Of a DNA stretch of 55,415 nucleotides, positions 51,816-55,415 are shown piece after piece. Position numbers and translations under genes: made by a program. Below the pieces are notes generated by a model. The model ran no database searches and was not told where the DNA came from. It worked only from the letters and a program-made list of their open reading frames with translations. Every line of letters begins with the position of its first letter. The first letter of the stretch is position 1. The DNA comes from Fonticella tunisiensis (GTDB lineage: Bacteria; Bacillota; Clostridia; Clostridiales; Caloramatoraceae): NCBI RefSeq assembly GCF_004364155.1, contig NZ_SOAZ01000019.1:1-55415 (forward strand), given 5' to 3'.

Positions 51816-51831
51816 AATGGGGGTGGAACTG

Positions 51832-54798
51832 TTGAGCATCTGGACAGAGGAAAGCGAAGTAGAGCTTCCTGCCATTAAGAGGTTAAAGTGGCTTGGGTAC
51901 ACTTATGTTGAGCCTGAGGTTCTCATGGAGGAAAGGGAATCCTTAAAGGAAGTTATACTCGTTAAAAGGCTTAGGGAAGCGATAAAAAGAATAAATCCGT
52001 GGATAGATGATGTTAACTTGGATAAGGCAGTCAGAAGGTTAACCCATGTTAGTGCAGTTGGGCTTATGGAAGGTAATAGGGACGTCTATGAAATGCTTAC
52101 CTCCCATATATCCCTTGAGCAGGACTTGGGAACGGGTAAAAAGGGACAGACTGTAAAGTTTATTGATTATGAAAATATAGATAACAATGAATTTATAGTA
52201 ACCCGCCAATATAAGGTGCAGGGAGTTAAAGAAACTATTATTCCCGACATAGTTGTGTTTATAAATGGCCTTCCAATCGGAGTTATAGAGTGCAAGGCCG
52301 AAAGCAGGCCAAATGCCATGGAGGAGGGGATAAAACAGCTTTTAAAATATACGAATATGAGAAAGCCCGAGGAAAATGAAGGCGCTGAAAAGCTCTTTTA
52401 TACCAATCAGGTTCTTGTTTCAACCTTTGGTGGAGGAGCAAAGTTTGGAACGGTGGGTGCAGGGTATGACCACTATCTTGAGTGGAAGGACCCATATCCA
52501 CTGAGCATAAAGGACTTGGGAAAGCATAAGATACAGGATATACTTCTTGCAGGAATATTTAAAAAGGAGAACATTCTTGACCTTATTCAAAACTTTATAG
52601 TCTATGAATCTGTAAATGGAAAGCTCATTAAAAAGCTTGCAAGATATCAGCAGTTTAGGGCAGTAAACAGGACACTCGAAAGACTTATTAATGCTAAAAA
52701 CTCAAAGGAGAGAAGCGGTGTTATCTGGCATACACAGGGTTCAGGCAAGTCCCTTACAATGGTGTATCTCTGTGGAAAGATAAGAAGGATTCCTGAGGTT
52801 AAGGCATCAACAATACTCATCATAACCGACAGGGTTGACCTTGATGAGCAGATAACAAATACATTTAGAAAGACCTCAGGGGATGAGGTTATTCATATAG
52901 GAAGCAGAAGGCAGCTAAGGGAGCTATTAACTAAGGATAAAAGCGTTGTTATTATGTCAACTATACATAAATTCCTCGGAGTTGATGAAGATGTTGAGTA
53001 TCCTGTGCTTTCTGAGAGTGAAAACATAATAGTAATGGTTGATGAGGCCCATAGAACCCAATACAGCGACCTTGCAAGAAATATGAGAACTGCCCTTCCT
53101 AATGCAGCATACCTTGGCTTTACAGGAACTCCAATATCCAAGATAGACAAAAACACAAGAAGAACCTTTGGAGATTATATAGACAAGTATCCGTTTAATG
53201 CAGCAATTAAGGATGGTGCGACTGTTCCTATTTTATACGAGGGAAGAAAACCAGAACTTATGGTTGAGGGTGCAAACCTTGAGGAGCTTTTTGACAGGGT
53301 GTTCTACAATAAAACACCTGAGGAAAAGGCGGAGATTAAGAAAAGATATGTTAATGCAACATATATTGCCGAATCTCCCTCAAGAATTAAAGCAATATGC
53401 CTTGATTTAATTAAGCACTTTGAAGAGAGGGTAAAGCCAAACGGATACAAGGCAATGGTAGTTGCAAGCTCACGCCTTGCTGCGGTAAGATACCTTGAAA
53501 CCTTAAGGGAGCTTAACGGACCTGAGGCAGAGATAATCATATCAGGTCAGCAAAACGATGAGGCCGATATTGCTAAATACGTTTATGATAAGGACAAGCA
53601 AAAGGATATAATAAACAGGTTTAAGAATGATAAAGATAACTTATCAATACTTGTTGTAAACAACATGCTCCTAACTGGATTTGATGCTCCAGTTGTTCAG
53701 GTTATGTACCTTGACAGGTCCCTTAAGGAGCACAACCTCCTTCAGGCAATTGCAAGGGTTAATAGAAAGTATAAGGACAAGCAGGCTGGAATTATCGTAG
53801 ATTACTTTGGAGTTTCAAAGCATCTTCACCAGGCCCTTGAAATATTTTCAGATGAGGATATAGAGGGAGCATTAAAGCCTGTTTCGGATATACTTCCGTA
53901 CCTTGACAATGCAGGAAGGGAAGCTGTGAAATATTTTAGAAATGTTGATAGAAATGACCTTGAGGAATGTATATATGTCCTGAAGGATAAGAATATAAGG
54001 GATGAGTTCAATGCAGCCTTTAAGGAGTTTGCAAGGTACTATGATATATTAATGCCGGACCCACTTGTAAATAAATATAAGGCTGACTTTAAATTCCTAA
54101 GCCTTGTATATGCTGCGGCCAAAAACAGATACAGGGACGATTTTATGAACCTTGAGGGCTGTGGAGAAAAGGTAAGAAAGCTTATAGAGGAGCATATAAG
54201 AAGCTCAGGTATAAGCACAGTAATAAAGCCCATTAGTATAATTGACAAGGGCTTTGATGCACATGTAAAGGGACTTACAAGCAAGAAGGCACAGGCCTCG
54301 GAAATAGAGCATGCTATAAGGCACTACATTTCAGTAAACATAGATAAGGACCCGGTTTATTATAAAACCCTCCTTGAAAGGCTTGAGGAGATAATAAGGA
54401 AGTATGACGAAAGCTGGGAACAGCTTGCAATGGAGCTTGAAAAGCTTAGGGATGATATTAAAACAGGCCACAGGGATGAGGCGGAGGATAAGGGGCTTAG
54501 CGAAGTTGAGTATGCCTTCTACGGGCTTCTTAAAAAGTTTGAGAGGGATGAGGTTTTTGAGGACATGGTGGCAGAGAAGGGGGAAGAGTATGGAGATGTT
54601 ACAGTATATAGGGCAAAGGAAGTTGTAAAAAAGGTGAAAAAATGTGCTGTAGTTGACTGGACGAAGCGAGATGATGCCCAGAAGGATATGAAGAAGGAAC
54701 TTAAGGGGCTTTTAAGATCCTTTGGCTACAGTTTAAGAGAAGCAAATGAAATAACAGCTGAAATAGTAGAACTTGCAAAAGTACACTTTGGAAGGTAG
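51832..54798 (+). CDS. hsdR: Type I restriction enzyme subunit HsdR
   Basis: A 988-residue motor and nuclease subunit. The N-terminal nuclease shows P-D-I-V-V-F-I-N-G-L-P-I and V-I-E-C-K-A near residues 142-160 (PD-ExK). Helicase motifs are T-Q-G-S-G-K-S-L near residue 303, V-D-E-A-H-R-T-Q near residue 403, L-G-F-T-G-T-P near residue 425 and the A-R-V-N-R motif VI near residue 643. I choose TTG 51832 (S-I-W-T-E-E-S-E-V-E-L-P-A-I follows), five bases after GGGGGTGG; ATG 51817 and TTG 51802 lie in or beside the last REP. All motifs are intact. It is separated from hsdM-hsdS by 1.9 kb of REP sequence and RAYT. Confidence 0.93.
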   Translation: MSIWTEESEVELPAIKRLKWLGYTYVEPEVLMEERESLKEVILVKRLREAIKRINPWIDDVNLDKAVRRLTHVSAVGLMEGNRDVYEMLTSHISLEQDLGTGKKGQTVKFIDYENIDNNEFIVTRQYKVQGVKETIIPDIVVFINGLPIGVIECKAESRPNAMEEGIKQLLKYTNMRKPEENEGAEKLFYTNQVLVSTFGGGAKFGTVGAGYDHYLEWKDPYPLSIKDLGKHKIQDILLAGIFKKENILDLIQNFIVYESVNGKLIKKLARYQQFRAVNRTLERLINAKNSKERSGVIWHTQGSGKSLTMVYLCGKIRRIPEVKASTILIITDRVDLDEQITNTFRKTSGDEVIHIGSRRQLRELLTKDKSVVIMSTIHKFLGVDEDVEYPVLSESENIIVMVDEAHRTQYSDLARNMRTALPNAAYLGFTGTPISKIDKNTRRTFGDYIDKYPFNAAIKDGATVPILYEGRKPELMVEGANLEELFDRVFYNKTPEEKAEIKKRYVNATYIAESPSRIKAICLDLIKHFEERVKPNGYKAMVVASSRLAAVRYLETLRELNGPEAEIIISGQQNDEADIAKYVYDKDKQKDIINRFKNDKDNLSILVVNNMLLTGFDAPVVQVMYLDRSLKEHNLLQAIARVNRKYKDKQAGIIVDYFGVSKHLHQALEIFSDEDIEGALKPVSDILPYLDNAGREAVKYFRNVDRNDLEECIYVLKDKNIRDEFNAAFKEFARYYDILMPDPLVNKYKADFKFLSLVYAAAKNRYRDDFMNLEGCGEKVRKLIEEHIRSSGISTVIKPISIIDKGFDAHVKGLTSKKAQASEIEHAIRHYISVNIDKDPVYYKTLLERLEEIIRKYDESWEQLAMELEKLRDDIKTGHRDEAEDKGLSEVEYAFYGLLKKFERDEVFEDMVAEKGEEYGDVTVYRAKEVVKKVKKCAVVDWTKRDDAQKDMKKELKGLLRSFGYSLREANEITAEIVELAKVHFGR

Positions 54799-54803
54799 AT
54801 GAC

Positions 54804-55415
54804 TATGCCGCAGATTGTATATGGTAGTGAATGTTTTGAATATAAAGCAATAAAAAAGAAGAAAAAGAACATAGGAATACTCGTAACACCGGAGGGAGAA
54901 GTTATCGTAACTTCTCCCCTTCATGTAGAAGATAGCCTTGTCCACGAAGTTGTCATGAAGAAGGCAGGATGGATTTTAGGAAAACTCAAGCTTGTTAGGG
55001 AGATTAGTAAAGAGATAAGGGAGAAGGAGTTTGTAAGCGGTGAATCAATAGAGTATTTGGGGAGAAGATACAGGCTTAAGGTTATTGAGGGTGGTATCAA
55101 GGGAGTAAACGTAAGGCTCTTTAGGGGAAAGTTTGAAGTCACAGTAGATTCAAAGCTCGAGAAGGATAAGAGACAGGAATTGATAAAGGCAGAGTTAATT
55201 AAGTGGCTTAAGGAACAGGCCAAGGTTAAACTTAAGGAAAGAACTGAAGTTTACAGCAAAAAGCTAAATCTTGTTCCTAACAGGGTAGTAGTAAAGGAAC
55301 AAAAAAGCATTTGGGGAAGTTGCTCCAGCAGGGGAAATATAAATTTTAACTGGAGGCTTATAATGGCCCCCTTGTCTGTAATTGATTATGTTGTTATACA
55401 TGAGCTTTGTCATCT
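54804..55415 (+). CDS. YgjP-like metallopeptidase domain protein (DUF45), cut by window end
   Basis: The first 204 residues of a zinc-metallopeptidase-like protein. The V-K-E-Q-K-S-I-W-G-S-C-S-S-R-G-N-I-N-F-N-W-R block and the zinc motif V-I-H-E-L-C-H at the very end of the window are those of the YgjP/DUF45 family (about 230-240 residues in full). The ATG lies five bases after the hsdR stop, with GGAAGG inside hsdR as ribosome site, so it is co-translated with hsdR. Such genes are often seen attached to type I restriction operons; their role there is not established. Confidence 0.92.

Noticed and set aside
50786-51902. Leftward frames of 78-122 codons across the REP array
   Set aside because: They repeat the same peptide because the DNA is a tandem repeat, and none has a ribosome site or family match.

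Overview
The window is low-GC DNA with Gram-positive style ribosome-binding sites (GGAGG 5-9 bases before ATG/TTG/GTG), clostridial enzyme families and many clostridial-type accessory systems. It looks like a chromosome segment of an anaerobic member of the Clostridia (a Clostridiaceae relative such as Caloramator would fit; this is inference from protein flavour only). No rRNA or tRNA gene was recognised.

Layout. (1) 1-7.8 kb: a redox cluster (rubredoxin-reductase-like flavoprotein, aldo/keto reductase, nitroreductase) lying between two decayed copies of a ~0.5-0.6 kb segment that ends in a broken GNAT acetyltransferase; four copies of a hairpin with a conserved 16-nt loop sit at gene ends here. 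Coiled-coil, DUF1361 membrane, unknown and Tyr/Gly-rich small proteins follow. (2) 7.8-10.4 kb: an IS66 remnant, a secreted protein, an ECF sigma pseudogene and a small membrane protein. (3) 10.5-31.3 kb: a defence island with a type III restriction-modification pair, a broken orphan methylase, a complete DpnII-type (GATC) system, a cas6 remnant, a leader and a 6-repeat CRISPR array, an HsdR remnant, an unrelated siroheme/ferredoxin reductase, then a type III-A CRISPR locus (csm1-5, cas6 with a one-base frameshift) preceded by a divergent CARF-RelE effector, a Csx20-like small protein and a CARF-HEPN Csx1-family RNase. No cas1/cas2 is present. (4) 31.4-40.9 kb: a sugar-acid utilisation cluster (KDPG aldolase, RpiR regulator, two 2-hydroxyacid dehydrogenases, 6-phosphogluconate dehydrogenase, a complete mannose-family PTS, HAD phosphatase). 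(5) 41.5-45.4 kb: RpiR regulator, alpha-glucoside-type PTS EIICB and GH4 6-phospho-alpha-glucosidase; then a nagB remnant and malic enzyme. (6) 47.2-55.4 kb: a type I restriction-modification operon hsdM-hsdS ... hsdR plus a YgjP-like metallopeptidase cut by the window end.

The most unusual part is between hsdS and hsdR. A REP-associated tyrosine transposase (RAYT) gene sits there, flanked by 18 REP palindromes: four in a ~68-bp tandem array, two inside the RAYT reading frame itself, and twelve in a 170-bp (340-bp higher-order) tandem array whose inter-REP sequence resembles pieces of the RAYT gene. A nineteenth, perfect REP lies 29 kb away, in a 36-nt interval between two degenerate CRISPR repeats, exactly where a spacer would be. 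This suggests a RAYT/REP element that amplified its own gene fragments, grew inside a restriction operon, and was either captured as a spacer or inserted into a CRISPR relic.
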